Source of the DNA: Brevundimonas sp. MF30-B | GTDB taxonomy: Bacteria; Pseudomonadota; Alphaproteobacteria; Caulobacterales; Caulobacteraceae | DNA length: 64,000 nt | Assembly: GCF_004683885.1 (NCBI RefSeq) | Contig: NZ_CP038440.1 | Location: forward strand, 2,142,001 to 2,206,000 | Direction of reading: 5' to 3' | Part shown: positions 8,672 to 18,636 of the stretch, one piece after another | Layout: every line of letters begins with the position of its first letter | Numbering within the stretch: position 1 is the stretch's first letter | Translations under genes and position numbers: made by a program | The notes under the pieces: generated by a model | What the model was told of the DNA's origin: nothing | Seen by the model: the letters and a program-made list of their open reading frames with translations, nothing else | The model's database searches: none

Positions 8672-9574
8672 ATGTCGGTCTCTGACCGTCCCATCATGAT
8701 CAAGAAGGTCAAGAAGGTGGCCGGGCACGGCCACCATGGCGGCGCGTGGAAGGTGGCCTATGCGGACTTCGTGACCGCGATGATGGCTTTCTTCCTGCTG
8801 ATGTGGCTGATTAACACCACCGATCCGGAGCAGAAGCGCGGCATCGCCGAATACTTCGCCCCCGCTAGCGTCAGCCAGACAACGTCCGGGTCGGGCGGCA
8901 TTCTGGGCGGCACGGCGCTGGGCGACGCCGGCGCCAAGGGCGCGGGCTCCATGTCGGTGTTCAGCCAGCTGGCGCCGGAGGCCCCCCCGGACGCGCCGCC
9001 GGACGCTGGTCAGAGCTCCAACCTCGCCGCCGCCTCGGAGCAGGATCTGCGTGACGAGATCGCACGCCGCGAGGCCGCCGACTTCGCCTCGGCCGCGGAA
9101 TCGCTGCGCCAAGCCATGCAGTCCATGCCCGAGCTGGCCGAGCTGTCGAAACAACTGATCATCGATCAGACACCCGAGGGTCTGCGCATCCAGTTGGTCG
9201 ATCAGGAAGGGCGCTCGATGTTCGACATGAACTCGGCCCGGCCCAACGCGCGCGCTCAGCTGCTGCTACGGGCGGTTGCGCGAGTGGTCAATCAGCTGCC
9301 GAACCGCATCTCGGTCACCGGTCACACCTCCGCCGTCGCCGGCTCGAGCCGAGCCTCCGCCCCCGGAGACTGGCCGCTGTCGGCCCAGCGCGCGGATGCG
9401 TCTCGCCAGATTCTTCAAGGCGCGGGCGTGGATCCGGACCGCGTGTATCAGGTGTCCGGCAAGGCGGGGTCCGACCCGCTGTACCCCGACGACCCGAGCC
9501 TGGCCGGCAATCGCCGCATCGCCATCGTGCTGCTGCGCGAGGCGCCGGTTCTGCCGCGCGACACCAGCCTGTGA
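8672..9574 (+). CDS. motB: flagellar motor stator protein MotB
   Basis: A 300-residue stator subunit. The single membrane helix (ADFVTAMMAFFLLMWLIN) carries the proton-binding aspartate, Asp32, in the invariant YAD context, preceded by the typical basic, His/Gly-rich N-terminus. A Pro/Ala-rich linker leads to an OmpA-like peptidoglycan-binding domain (about 150-290, with SVTGHTS and LSAQRAD). MotB anchors the MotA/MotB proton channel to the cell wall. motA is not adjacent, so the stator genes are unlinked here. Confidence 0.92.
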   Translation: MSVSDRPIMIKKVKKVAGHGHHGGAWKVAYADFVTAMMAFFLLMWLINTTDPEQKRGIAEYFAPASVSQTTSGSGGILGGTALGDAGAKGAGSMSVFSQLAPEAPPDAPPDAGQSSNLAAASEQDLRDEIARREAADFASAAESLRQAMQSMPELAELSKQLIIDQTPEGLRIQLVDQEGRSMFDMNSARPNARAQLLLRAVARVVNQLPNRISVTGHTSAVAGSSRASAPGDWPLSAQRADASRQILQGAGVDPDRVYQVSGKAGSDPLYPDDPSLAGNRRIAIVLLREAPVLPRDTSL

Positions 9575-9696
9575 GCCTGCTCCGCAAGACTGGCGAGCCC
9601 CCGCCCCCTTGCGGCGCGGCGCGGCCTGACGCCTAATCCGGCCATGATTAACGCGCGGCCACACTGTCGGCGAAATGGAATGCGGAAGCTGCGCCC

Positions 9697-10431
9697 GTGA
9701 CCCAGCACGTTCCCAGCCGCCAGCTTCGCTTCTTCATGACCGCGGCCGCGCCTTGCCCGTATCTCCCGGGTCAGTTCGAGCGCAAGGTGTTCGCCAACCT
9801 GCCCTTCCACGACGGCCCGCACGTCAACGACCAGCTGACCAACGCCGGGTTCCGCCGCAGCCAGAACATCGCCTATCGCCCCGCCTGCGAAACCTGCGAC
9901 GCCTGTGTCTCGGTGCGGCTGCCCGTGGCTGACTTCGCCTTTTCGCGCTCGCAGCGCCGGGTGCTGGCGCGCAACGCCGATCTGTCGCGCGACCTGGTCG
10001 AGGCCGAGGCGACGGTCGAACAGTACGAACTGCTGCGTCGCTATCTGCACGCCCGCCACCCCGAGGGTGGAATGAGCGAGATGGGCTGGCTGGACTATGT
10101 CGCCATGGTCGAGGACACGGCTGTGCGAACGCATCTGATCGAATATCGCCTGCCTTCGCCGGACGGCGGACCAGGCGATCTGGCGGGCGTGTGCCTGACC
10201 GATCTGCTCGGGGACGGCTTGTCGATGGTGTACAGCTTCTTCGACCCAGCGCTGGAGGCGCGCAGCCCCGGCCGCTTCGCCATCCTGGACCATGTGCGCC
10301 AGGCGGCCACGGTCGGCCTGCCCTATGTCTATCTGGGCTATTGGGTCCAGGGCTCGATGAAGATGGACTACAAGGCCGCCTTCAGACCGCTTGAGGCCCT
10401 GCGGCCCCTGGGCTGGCAGCGTCTGCCCTAG
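9697..10431 (+). CDS. bpt: aspartate/glutamate leucyltransferase
   Basis: A 244-residue Bpt enzyme, which transfers leucine from leucyl-tRNA to N-terminal Asp or Glu of proteins so that ClpS/ClpAP can degrade them (bacterial N-end rule). The family signature [17 protein letters not shown] lies near residues 52-68, and the GNAT-like end includes YVYLGYWV and [12 protein letters not shown]. The start is GTG at 9697. Its stop overlaps that of the convergent smpB gene by three bases, placing N-degron tagging beside trans-translation rescue. Confidence 0.92.
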   Translation: MTQHVPSRQLRFFMTAAAPCPYLPGQFERKVFANLPFHDGPHVNDQLTNAGFRRSQNIAYRPACETCDACVSVRLPVADFAFSRSQRRVLARNADLSRDLVEAEATVEQYELLRRYLHARHPEGGMSEMGWLDYVAMVEDTAVRTHLIEYRLPSPDGGPGDLAGVCLTDLLGDGLSMVYSFFDPALEARSPGRFAILDHVRQAATVGLPYVYLGYWVQGSMKMDYKAAFRPLEALRPLGWQRLP

Positions 10432-10898
10432 CCCTTCTCACGCATCAGCCGCGCCTTGTCGCGCTGCCAGTCGCGGGCCGCTTCGGTCTCGCGTTTGTCG
10501 TGGTTCTTCTTGCCCTTAGCGAGCGCGATCTCGAGCTTGGCCTTGCCGGACTCGTTCAGATACAGCCGCACCGGAATGATGGTCCGGCCCTCGCGCTGGA
10601 CCGCGCCGATCAGCTTGTCGATCTGCTTCCTGTGCAGCAGCAGCTTGCGGTGCCGCCGAGGCTCGTGATTGAAGCGGTTGGCCTGTTTGTAGGGCGGGAT
10701 GTCGGCGTTCACGAGCACGATCTCGCGTCCCTCCACCGCCGCATAGCTCTCGGCGATGTTGGCCCGGCCGTCGCGCAGCGCCTTGATCTCGGTGCCCAGC
10801 AGTTGGATGCCGGCCTCGAGGTTGTCTTCCAGGAAGTAGTCGAAGCGCGCGCGTCGGTTCTCGGCGATCGTCTTGGACTTAGGTTTCTCGGCGGCCAT
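10428..10898 (-). CDS. smpB: SsrA-binding protein SmpB
   Basis: A 156-residue tmRNA-binding protein required for rescue of stalled ribosomes. The family is clear from [19 protein letters not shown] near the start, [16 protein letters not shown], and the basic C-terminal tail ([17 protein letters not shown], ending [10 protein letters not shown]), which enters the ribosomal A site. Length is normal. The start overlaps the dapA stop by one base (TGATG), so smpB is translationally coupled to dapA. No ssrA gene was found in the window. Confidence 0.95.
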   Translation of the reverse strand: MAAEKPKSKTIAENRRARFDYFLEDNLEAGIQLLGTEIKALRDGRANIAESYAAVEGREIVLVNADIPPYKQANRFNHEPRRHRKLLLHRKQIDKLIGAVQREGRTIIPVRLYLNESGKAKLEIALAKGKKNHDKRETEAARDWQRDKARLMREKG

Positions 10899-11785
10899 CA
10901 GCCCACCACGCCAGCGTCAGCCATGGCGCGCTCAATGTCGGGACGCACGGCCTCGCGCGTCGGCGCCAGCGGCAGACGCACCTCTTCGCCGCACAGGCCC
11001 AGCCGCGAAAGGGCGAACTTGGTCGGCGACGGGCTGTTGTCCAGGAACAGCCCCTTGTGCAGGCCGATCAGCCGATCCTGCCAGGTGCGGGCCAAGGCCA
11101 GGTCGCCGGCCTGAAGCGCGTCATACAGCGCCACCATGCCTTCCGGCGCGACATTGGACGTGACCGAGATCACGCCGTGGCCGCCTTGGGCCAGATACCC
11201 CAGCCAGCTTGGGTCATCGCCTGAAATCAGGGCGAAGTCAGAGGCGACGTAGTTGTGCATCCAGCTGACGCGACCCAGGTCGCCAGTCGCGTCCTTGATC
11301 CCGACGACATTGGGGTGATCGGCCAGCGCGGCCACGGTCTCATTGGCCAGGTCCACACCCGTCCGCCCCGGTACATTGTAAAGCAGCATGGGAATCTGAA
11401 CGGCGTCGGCCACGGCGCGGAAGTGCGCCTCCAGCCCCGCCTGCGAGGGCCGATTGTAATAGGGCGTCACGACCAGCGTGCCGTCCGCCCCCGCCGTCTT
11501 GGCGAAGCGGGCCAGGTCGATGGCCTTGTCGGTCGCCGAGGCGCCGGCGCCGGCGATGACCCGAACCCGACCGGCGGCGACCGTGACGCAGCGCTCCACG
11601 ACCCTCTTGTGCTCATCCAGCGTCAGGCTGGCGCTCTCGCCGGTGGTGCCCATCGGCACGACGCCGTGCACGCCGGCGGCGATCTGACGCTCCAGCAGGC
11701 GATCGAACGCCGCCTCGTCCACATTTCCATCACGAAGAGGTGTGATCAGGGCGGTGATCACGCCCTTGAACAAGGGTGCCGTCAT
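10898..11785 (-). CDS. dapA: 4-hydroxy-tetrahydrodipicolinate synthase
   Basis: A 295-residue class I aldolase that condenses pyruvate with aspartate semialdehyde, the first committed step to diaminopimelate and lysine. The Thr-Thr pair (47-48, in MGTTGES), Tyr136 ([10 protein letters not shown]) and the Schiff-base Lys164 (VVGIKDATG) all match the E. coli active site. The ATG at 11785 is chosen because the family starts with the beta strand [12 protein letters not shown]; 29 further in-frame residues upstream lack family character. It is followed by smpB with a one-base overlap and is divergent from the lytic transglycosylase gene. Confidence 0.95.
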   Translation of the reverse strand: MTAPLFKGVITALITPLRDGNVDEAAFDRLLERQIAAGVHGVVPMGTTGESASLTLDEHKRVVERCVTVAAGRVRVIAGAGASATDKAIDLARFAKTAGADGTLVVTPYYNRPSQAGLEAHFRAVADAVQIPMLLYNVPGRTGVDLANETVAALADHPNVVGIKDATGDLGRVSWMHNYVASDFALISGDDPSWLGYLAQGGHGVISVTSNVAPEGMVALYDALQAGDLALARTWQDRLIGLHKGLFLDNSPSPTKFALSRLGLCGEEVRLPLAPTREAVRPDIERAMADAGVVG

Positions 11786-11881
11786 TTGGGAACTAGATGC
11801 CTGCGCGCGAACTGGCGTGGGGACGCCGTTTTCAAGACGGGAAAGGGTAGGTCGCCGACCCGCCCGCCGCAACCGGGATGA

Positions 11882-13948
11882 ATGAGGATCAAGCTTATCA
11901 TGACAGCGACCACCCTGGCCGCCGCCCTGGCGATTCTCTCGTCGACGCCTGCTGACCAGACCGGCTCACTCAACAGCCAGGCCACGCCCTATGCGCAGTC
12001 CGCGACCGCCGGCTCGGTGATTTCGGCGCAGGACGCCGCCCTGTTTCGCCAGGGTCTGACGCAGGCGCGCGCCCGCGACGTTATCGGCGCCCAGGCCACC
12101 ATGGCTCAGATCGGCGATCCGACGACGCGCAAGCTGGTCGAATGGGCCCTGATCGACACGTCCGCAGCTCAGCTGTCCTACGCCGAACTGGCTCAGGCGG
12201 CTCAGGCCTATGGCGATTGGCCGCGCAGCGACAGCCGCATGGCCGCCACCGAACGGGCGCTGGACCGCGCAGGCGCCGGCTCCGATGCAGCGCTCGCCCT
12301 GTTCCGCGACACGGCCCCAACGACGGCCGAGGGGATGATCGCCTTGGCCTCGGCCATGGATCAGCGCGGCCGTCGCGAAGAGGCCCGCGCCCTGGTTCGC
12401 GACTGGTGGCGCACGCGGTCCTTCGAGGAGGCGCAGCAGACCCGCGTGCTGACGCAGTTCGGTGGATGGCTGACTCAGGACGATCACGTCACGCGGCTGA
12501 ACATGCTGTTGCTGGGGCCGCATGGTCCGGCCACGCGCGCCGTGATCGCCATGGCGCCCGCCGACCGCCAGGCTGTGGCGAACGCCGTGCTGGCGCTTCG
12601 CACCGCCTATTCCCCCGACGCCATCGTGGCCGGCCTGACGCCTGCCCAGGCGACGGATCCGGCCGTGGCTCTGGAGCGCGTGCGGCTGCTGCGTTCGGCC
12701 GGTCGTCAGTCAGAGGGATTCGCCCTTCTGTCCGCCCTGCCCTCGGCGCCCAGCCATTCGGAGGGCCAGAACACGCTGTGGAGCGAACGGCGCAACTACT
12801 TCCTCGACGCCTTGCAAGCCCGCAACTGGCGCGCCGCCTACGACGCCTTCAACGGCCATGGCTTCCCCGGCGGCGACCGCATGGTGGACGGCGAGTTCTT
12901 CGCCGGCTGGGTGGCCCTGACCAAGCTGAACGATCCGGGGGCGGCGGCGCGGCATTTCGAGAACCTGCGCCAGGCCTCATCGACGCCGATCACTCAGGGT
13001 CGCGCCCTCTACTGGCTGGGCCGCGCGGCCGAGGCGCGCAATGACCAGGCCGCGGCGCAAGGCTTCTATCGCGCGGGCGCCGAGCACATTCAGACCTTCT
13101 ACGGCCAGCTGGCGGCGGAAAAGGCCGGGATGACCACCCTGACCCTGCCCGGCGAACCGGACCCGATGGACAGCGACATCGCCCGCTTCGAGAACAACGA
13201 GGTCGTGCGCGCCACCCGCATCCTGGCTCAGTCGGGCGAGCAGGCGCTGGTCCGGGTCTTTGCCTATCACCTGGACGACCGGCTTGAGCGCCCGTCGGAC
13301 CTGGCCCAGCTGATGGATCTGGTTCGGCTGTCGGGCGATCAGTTCGGCTCGATGATGGTGGGCCGGGCCGCCAGCCAGCGCGGCTTCCTGCTGCCCGAGC
13401 GCCAGTATCCCCTGCGCCTGCCGCCCCCCGTCCAGGGCGCGGCGCCGGTCGAATTCAGCCTGGCCATCACTCGCCAGGAATCGAGCTTCGATCCCATGGC
13501 GCGCTCCAGCGCCGACGCGCGCGGCATGATGCAGTTCCTGCCGGCCACGGCGCAGGCGGTCGCGCGGCGCATGGGCCTGTCCTATTCGGCCGACCGACTG
13601 TGGGACCCGGACTACAACATGACGCTGGGCAGCTATCACCTGGCCGAGCTGACCAATAATTTCGGCGGCTCGATGCTGCTGGCCACGGTAGGCTACAACG
13701 CCGGGCCGGGCCGGGCGCGTGACTGGCCCATCCGTTGCGGCGATCCGCGTGGCGGCGCCAACGGCGTCGACCCCATCGACTTCATCGAATGCGCGCCTTT
13801 CACCGAGACGCGCAACTACATGATGCGGGTGATGGAGAACATGCAGGTCTATCGCGCCCGCCTGAACGGCGGCTCGGCCCCTCTGACCCTGTCGAGCGAT
13901 CTGTCGCGCGGCGCCTCGCCCAACGCCGGGCCTCAACCCTATCAGTAA
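11882..13948 (+). CDS. soluble lytic murein transglycosylase (Slt70-like)
   Basis: A 688-residue exported peptidoglycan-cleaving enzyme. A signal peptide occupies about the first 25 residues, a long alpha-superhelical region follows, and the C-terminal SLT domain carries the catalytic Glu533 in [10 protein letters not shown], with [13 protein letters not shown] and [10 protein letters not shown] behind it. Architecture and length match Slt70, which recycles muropeptides in the periplasm. It is divergent from dapA with about 96 bases between the starts, and convergent with the TrmH-type gene. Confidence 0.92.
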   Translation: MRIKLIMTATTLAAALAILSSTPADQTGSLNSQATPYAQSATAGSVISAQDAALFRQGLTQARARDVIGAQATMAQIGDPTTRKLVEWALIDTSAAQLSYAELAQAAQAYGDWPRSDSRMAATERALDRAGAGSDAALALFRDTAPTTAEGMIALASAMDQRGRREEARALVRDWWRTRSFEEAQQTRVLTQFGGWLTQDDHVTRLNMLLLGPHGPATRAVIAMAPADRQAVANAVLALRTAYSPDAIVAGLTPAQATDPAVALERVRLLRSAGRQSEGFALLSALPSAPSHSEGQNTLWSERRNYFLDALQARNWRAAYDAFNGHGFPGGDRMVDGEFFAGWVALTKLNDPGAAARHFENLRQASSTPITQGRALYWLGRAAEARNDQAAAQGFYRAGAEHIQTFYGQLAAEKAGMTTLTLPGEPDPMDSDIARFENNEVVRATRILAQSGEQALVRVFAYHLDDRLERPSDLAQLMDLVRLSGDQFGSMMVGRAASQRGFLLPERQYPLRLPPPVQGAAPVEFSLAITRQESSFDPMARSSADARGMMQFLPATAQAVARRMGLSYSADRLWDPDYNMTLGSYHLAELTNNFGGSMLLATVGYNAGPGRARDWPIRCGDPRGGANGVDPIDFIECAPFTETRNYMMRVMENMQVYRARLNGGSAPLTLSSDLSRGASPNAGPQPYQ

Positions 13949-13959
13949 TCCTTAGGTCG

Positions 13960-14769
13960 CTACGCAGAAGCCGGAGCGGCGTCGGTGACCGAATAGGCCA
14001 TGATCCCCGTGGCTATGGCCAGGTTCAGGCTGTCGGCGCGTCCTCGCATGGGAACCTTGACGTTGACATCACAGGCGGCGGCCAGGCGATCAGTCAGGCC
14101 AGCCTGCTCGTTGCCCATCAGGATCAGCGCAGGGTGAGCGATTTCGGCCTCGCGATAGCCGACGGTGGCGTCCAGGCGCGTGCCGACGACCGAACCGGGC
14201 CATTTGGCGCGCCACGCCAGAAAGTCCTCGACCGAGGTCCGGCAAATGGCGACGGCGAATACCGATCCCATCGTCGCCCGCACCGCCTCGACCGAAAACG
14301 GATCGACGCAGTCGCCGATCAGAATGACCCCGCCGCAGCCCGCCGCGTCGGCCGTGCGCACGATGGTTCCCAGATTGCCGGGGTCGCGCACCTGCTCCAA
14401 CGCGATCCAAGCCGGGGCGCTGTCGGCCTCGATCGCGTCCAGAGGCGTGAAGGCCTGGTCGAACACGCCCAGCACCGTCTGGGGGTTTTCTCGACGGCTG
14501 ATCTTCTCCAGGATCGGAAAGGTGACGATCACGATCTCGCCGCCGGCCTTGAGCGTCTCCTGGCGGGCGCGGTCCAGCAGCGGGTGTGGACGTGCGTCCT
14601 GGCCGACCAGCAGCAGGCGCGGGGCGCGGCCCTGATCAAGGGCCTCGCCGATGAACTTCAGCCCTTCGGCCAGGAACTGGCCGGTCGCCTCGCGGCCTTT
14701 ACGCATATGCAGGGCGCGCACGGCCTTGACCGTGTCGTTGGTCAGGGATGTGATCAGCCGCTCGCTCAT
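13960..14769 (-). CDS. TrmH/SpoU-family RNA methyltransferase
   Basis: A 269-residue SPOUT RNA 2'-O-methyltransferase. Motif 1 is RDPGNLGTIVRTADA, motif 2 is LILMGNEQAGL and motif 3 is DSLNLAIATGIMAY; together these form the knotted SAM site. The N-terminal 100 residues form a substrate-binding domain (SLTNDTVKAVRALHMRKGR) like that of TrmH-group 23S rRNA enzymes. The target nucleotide is unknown. The start overlaps by 4 bases the stop of the upstream methyltransferase gene, so the two are probably co-translated. Confidence 0.9.
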   Translation of the reverse strand: MSERLITSLTNDTVKAVRALHMRKGREATGQFLAEGLKFIGEALDQGRAPRLLLVGQDARPHPLLDRARQETLKAGGEIVIVTFPILEKISRRENPQTVLGVFDQAFTPLDAIEADSAPAWIALEQVRDPGNLGTIVRTADAAGCGGVILIGDCVDPFSVEAVRATMGSVFAVAICRTSVEDFLAWRAKWPGSVVGTRLDATVGYREAEIAHPALILMGNEQAGLTDRLAAACDVNVKVPMRGRADSLNLAIATGIMAYSVTDAAPASA

Positions 14770-15662
14770 CGCACGGCCTCCCAGCGCGAGAAGAAGCTGA
14801 GGCCGATGGCGCGCGCGTCAGCCCCATCCTCGCTCAGCGCCAGCTCGCCCCATTCGATGCGCCCGCCGCGCCCTGCCGTCGCCTCGTCCATCAGGTGCGC
14901 TAGTGACAGGCCCGATATGCGCGCGGCGTAGGCGTTCAACAGCAGAAAGTCCGCATTGTCGGACAACAAGGCGGCGCAATCCGCCAGCAGGCCGGGCAGG
15001 TCCTCGAACAGGCGCCAGACCTCGCCTGTGGGACCCCGACCGTACTTGGGCGGATCCAGGATGATGCCGTCGTACTTCGAACCGCGGCGCACCTCGCGCG
15101 CCACGTATTTCCGCGCATCCTCTACGATCCAGCGAATGGGGCGGTCCGACAGGCCGGACTGTTCAGCGTTCTCGCGCGCGTAGTTCACCGACTTTTTCGA
15201 CGCGTCGACGTGGGTGACCTCGGCGCCGGCCGCTGCGCAGGCCAGGCTGGCGACGCCGGTGTAGCCGAACAGGTTCAGCACGCGCGGCCGCTTCAGTCCC
15301 CGGATGCGCTGGTCCAACCACTCCCAGTTGGCGGCCTGCTCCGGGAAAAAGGCGAGGTGGCGGAAGGGGGTGAAGCGGCCGGTGAAGCGCACGTCGCGCC
15401 ACGCCAGCGGGAAGGTCTCTACCGACCGGCCGGAGAAGCGCCAGCGGCCGCCGTCGTCCTCGTCCTGCGGATCGAATACGGCGTGGGCGGCGTCGAAGGC
15501 AACTGGATCGCGCGGCGCCCAGACGCACTGAGGCTCGGGTCGCACGACCGTATGGGGACCGTACCGCTCCAGCTTGCGGCCATGGCCGCTGTCCAGCAGG
15601 GCGTAGTCGGGCCAGGCGCGCGTCATCAGGACCTGGGGCTGGGCGGCGAGACGGTTGGACAT
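14766..15662 (-). CDS. class I SAM-dependent methyltransferase, RlmI-like
   Basis: A 298-residue Rossmann methyltransferase. The SAM motif is VLNLFGYTGVASLACAAAGA, followed by the acidic HVDASKKSVNYARENAE and a catalytic-type DPPKYGRG. This is the arrangement of RlmI/RlmL-like 23S rRNA cytosine or guanine methyltransferases, but the N-terminal PUA domain of RlmI is not evident. The substrate is probably RNA, by family and by coupling to a TrmH-type gene. The ATG at 15662 follows closely after the glycosyltransferase stop at 15681. Confidence 0.83.
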   Translation of the reverse strand: MSNRLAAQPQVLMTRAWPDYALLDSGHGRKLERYGPHTVVRPEPQCVWAPRDPVAFDAAHAVFDPQDEDDGGRWRFSGRSVETFPLAWRDVRFTGRFTPFRHLAFFPEQAANWEWLDQRIRGLKRPRVLNLFGYTGVASLACAAAGAEVTHVDASKKSVNYARENAEQSGLSDRPIRWIVEDARKYVAREVRRGSKYDGIILDPPKYGRGPTGEVWRLFEDLPGLLADCAALLSDNADFLLLNAYAARISGLSLAHLMDEATAGRGGRIEWGELALSEDGADARAIGLSFFSRWEAVR

Positions 15663-15680
15663 GGCCGCCTCGATAGGCGC

Positions 15681-17093
15681 TCAGGCCGCCTGCCGTCCAG
15701 CACTGGGCTGAATCTCAGGTTCGCCGTGATCCCGGTCGGCGCGATGCGGCGTCTTGTCCCAAGCATGCGGTTCAGTGACCACGCGAACGGTTGCGTGAAC
15801 CATCGCTAGGCTCGTGAGCGCCCAGTAAAGCGGCGCCTGCAGCATATCCCGGATCCCGTAGCGCGCCCCCGCCCGCACGGCCCCCAGCTTGCACGTCAGC
15901 CAGGCTGCGCCTGATCCCAGCGCGAGCACGATCATCGCCTCCACAGGCACCAAGGGCGAGAGACCCGCCGCCAACGGAACCAGGAGGGCGGCCGTCAACC
16001 AGGCCAGAGCCGGCCCATGCGTGATCGCCGATGCGACGGCCATGCCAAGGGTGGCGATGAGTCCGAGAAGCCCCCTCGCCCCCAGACCGTTCAAGCGACG
16101 AGTGTGCACCCCAACGGTCTGGAGATATCCCTTGAGCCACCGGGTGCGCTGGGGCAGCCACGCGTGCAGGCCGTCGGGCGGCGTCTCGTAGGTGGGGCGA
16201 GTGATGACGCCCAAACGTCCGCCGCGTCGCCATAGCCGAAAGCCGAGATCAGCGTCCTCAGTCACGTTGAAAGGATCCCATCCGCCGGCCGCTCTCAGAG
16301 CGTCGACGCGGACATGATTGCTCGTTCCACCCAAGGGAAACGGCAGGCCCAGCGCGGCCATGCCGGGAAGAGCGACTTCGAACAGCCCGGCGTACTCCGC
16401 TGCAAACTGGCGGTCCACGAATGTCGAAGGGCTCTTGGCGCGTCGGCGAATCCGCAAAGGCGCCTGGAGCGCCACAAGATCGGGTTCGGCCATGAAGCGT
16501 CCCGCCGCCTCACGCAGTTGCTGCGGGTCGGGATCATCCTCGGCATCATAGATGGTGACCAGTTCCCCAGATGACCTGGCCAAGGCGTGATTGAGAGCAC
16601 GCGGCTTGGTGCAGGGGCCGCCCGGAGGCACTACCTGCACGGACAGCCAATCCGGCCGCTGTTCGGCCAGAACGGCGGCAAGCGTCGCGGCGTCATGCTC
16701 TTCCAGCACGATGAAGCCCTCTAGGCGATCGGCCGGATAGTCGATCTGCGTGAGGGCTTCGATCAGCAGAGGCGCCACCTCGGCCTCGTCATGCAGCGCA
16801 GCGATAATGGTGTAGCGCGGCCATTGCTCGGGTTCCGGAGCCGGGGACGGTCGGCGAAAGCTCGCCAGGCACAGCGCCACGCGCCATGCGGCGGCGGCCG
16901 CGAACCCGCACCACAACAGGTAGAGCATCGCCCGACCGAGGGCGAAGGGCGCGGCAAAAAAGAGGGTTAGGACCACGGTGACGAACATGCACAGAACCGC
17001 GATCTGGCGTCCGGTGAGACCGCGCAGCGAGGCGCTTTCGCTCGGATCAGGGCTGATCAAGGCGGCTTGGACGACTTCAACCCGACCGTGCAT
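15681..17093 (-). CDS. membrane glycosyltransferase family 2 protein
   Basis: A 470-residue GT-A enzyme with two hydrophobic segments near the N-terminus (about 28-70) and four near the C-terminus. The catalytic region contains YTIIAALHDE, the DxD-type YDAEDDPDP, EDADLGFRLWRRG and the processive motif QRTRW, as in cellulose-synthase-like or beta-glucan enzymes. The product is unknown. The ATG at 17093 is preceded by GGAG and fits better than an upstream start that would add 53 low-complexity residues. No other polysaccharide genes are adjacent. The gene is divergent from the TetR gene. Confidence 0.85.
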   Translation of the reverse strand: MHGRVEVVQAALISPDPSESASLRGLTGRQIAVLCMFVTVVLTLFFAAPFALGRAMLYLLWCGFAAAAAWRVALCLASFRRPSPAPEPEQWPRYTIIAALHDEAEVAPLLIEALTQIDYPADRLEGFIVLEEHDAATLAAVLAEQRPDWLSVQVVPPGGPCTKPRALNHALARSSGELVTIYDAEDDPDPQQLREAAGRFMAEPDLVALQAPLRIRRRAKSPSTFVDRQFAAEYAGLFEVALPGMAALGLPFPLGGTSNHVRVDALRAAGGWDPFNVTEDADLGFRLWRRGGRLGVITRPTYETPPDGLHAWLPQRTRWLKGYLQTVGVHTRRLNGLGARGLLGLIATLGMAVASAITHGPALAWLTAALLVPLAAGLSPLVPVEAMIVLALGSGAAWLTCKLGAVRAGARYGIRDMLQAPLYWALTSLAMVHATVRVVTEPHAWDKTPHRADRDHGEPEIQPSAGRQAA

Positions 17094-17221
17094 TTTTCTC
17101 CGCTCCCAGCCCGACTTAACCGCTAAGCTGTGAGCGCGGTCAGGGCAAGCGGTTGCGGCTCTGCGCGCGGCCCGGCTATGGATGCGGCATCGGGTCGCTG
17201 GCCCGCCGGAGGAGATTAAGA

Positions 17222-17845
17222 GTGTCGAGCCCCGCCCCTGCCCGTTCGGCACGCAAGCCCAAAGGTGAGGGACACGCTCGACGCGCCGAGATTCTTGAGG
17301 CGGCCGAACGCATCTTCGTCGAGTACGGTTATGAAGGCGCGACCATACGCAAGATCGCCGAGGCCGTCGGCCTGTCGTCCACAGCGCTCTACATGCATTT
17401 CGCCGACAAAGACGAAATCCTGCACGAGATCTGCCGACAGGCCTTCGAAACCTTGATAGCCCGCAACCAGATCCAGTTCTCTCAGCCTATGACGCCCGAG
17501 GCGAAGCTGCGGCTGATGCTCGAGGATTACGTTCGGTTCGGCTTCGAACAGCCCAACGCCTACCGATTGATCTATCTGACGCGTCCCCAAGAGGCGGATG
17601 CGGCGCGCAGTGCGGCCGCCGAGATCGGCGCGGAACTGTATCGGTCCTTCGAAGCGGTCGTGGCCGAAGCGGGTGCGGCCGGCCGATTGAGGGGGGAGGT
17701 GCGCCCGACCGCCCAGGCCTTGTGGGCCGGAACGCACGGCGTCGTATCCCTGATGATCACCAAGCCCTATTTCGACTGGGTGGACCGCGACACCCTGACC
17801 CGCACCCTGCTGAATGGACTGTTCAACGGTTTGCTTAAGTCGTGA
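17222..17845 (+). CDS. TetR/AcrR family transcriptional regulator
   Basis: A 207-residue regulator. The N-terminal HTH is ATIRKIAEAVGLSSTALYMHF; the remainder is an all-helical ligand domain resembling the TetR_C group that contains GLFNGLLKS-type endings. The start is GTG at 17222, supported by GGAGGAG at 17208-17214, seven bases upstream; an ATG at 17153 has no such support. Its stop overlaps by four bases (GTGA) the start of the ABC substrate-binding gene, so it is probably a local regulator of the importer. The effector is unknown. Confidence 0.85.
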   Translation: MSSPAPARSARKPKGEGHARRAEILEAAERIFVEYGYEGATIRKIAEAVGLSSTALYMHFADKDEILHEICRQAFETLIARNQIQFSQPMTPEAKLRLMLEDYVRFGFEQPNAYRLIYLTRPQEADAARSAAAEIGAELYRSFEAVVAEAGAAGRLRGEVRPTAQALWAGTHGVVSLMITKPYFDWVDRDTLTRTLLNGLFNGLLKS

Positions 17846-18636
17846 TCCGCTGCGTCCTCGCGATCGCGGCCACGCTTGCCGGCGCCCCGACGGCTGTCCA
17901 GGCTGAGCCTTTGCGGGTCATGGCGCTGGACCAGTGCGCAGATCAATATGTGCTGGCGCTGCGGCCCGATGCGGCGCTGATCCTTTCTCCACGCGCCGAC
18001 GATCCTGACTCGCAGATGCGCGCAATGACGTCAGGGCATCGCCTGGCGCGCCCCACGCTCGAGACCGCCGTGCTCGCCGAGCCCGACGTGGTGGTCCGAT
18101 ATTGGGGGGGTGACGCGAGAATGCTTGCGGCGTTGGAGCGCTCGAGCGTTCGCACGGTGACTATCCAGGACGCTTCGGACTTCGCGGGCATTCGCCGAAA
18201 TCTGCGTGACGTCGGCCGGGCGCTCGAGGCCGAGGAGCGCGCAGAGGTGCTGATCGCGCGGATGGACGCCCGTCTGACAGGCGCTGCGCGGGCGCAAGAG
18301 CGGTCGGCGGTCTATCTGACGGCGGGGGGATTCACTGCGGGTCCGGGCACGCTGATCGACGCCATGATGCGCGGCGCCCGGCTTATCAACCAGGTAGAAC
18401 GTGCAGGCTTCAGTCCTATCAGCGTCGAGAGGCTTGCGCTGGCGCCGCCAGCCGCATTCGTACTGGGCTTCTTCGACCAGGCGCGCGCCGACTGGCGCGG
18501 CGCTGGCCGTCACCCGGTCGCGCGGCGGCTGGCGGAACGCCGAGTGGTGGCGCGTCTCCCCGCCGCCTTGCTGACATGCCCCGCTTGGTTCGCCGCCGAG
18601 GCGACCGCCATGATGGCCGAAGGCCCCAGCCGATGA
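17842..18636 (+). CDS. periplasmic substrate-binding protein of a metal-chelate (cobalamin/iron) ABC importer
   Basis: A 264-residue BtuF/FecB-like protein. After a signal peptide of about 21 residues comes PLRVMALDQCADQYVLALRP, the first strand-helix unit of helical-backbone metal-receptor proteins, then LETAVLAEPDVVVRY and a long helix. There is no lipobox cysteine after the signal peptide, so it should be free in the periplasm. The ligand could be cobalamin, heme or a ferric siderophore; nothing visible decides. GTG start, coupled to the TetR stop; its own stop overlaps the permease ATG (ATGA). Confidence 0.8.
   Translation: MIRCVLAIAATLAGAPTAVQAEPLRVMALDQCADQYVLALRPDAALILSPRADDPDSQMRAMTSGHRLARPTLETAVLAEPDVVVRYWGGDARMLAALERSSVRTVTIQDASDFAGIRRNLRDVGRALEAEERAEVLIARMDARLTGAARAQERSAVYLTAGGFTAGPGTLIDAMMRGARLINQVERAGFSPISVERLALAPPAAFVLGFFDQARADWRGAGRHPVARRLAERRVVARLPAALLTCPAWFAAEATAMMAEGPSR

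Noticed and set aside
17115..17127. CTTA-N5-TAAG inverted repeat between the glycosyltransferase and TetR genes
   Set aside because: The arms are only four bases, so chance is likely; it is not strong enough to call a TetR operator.
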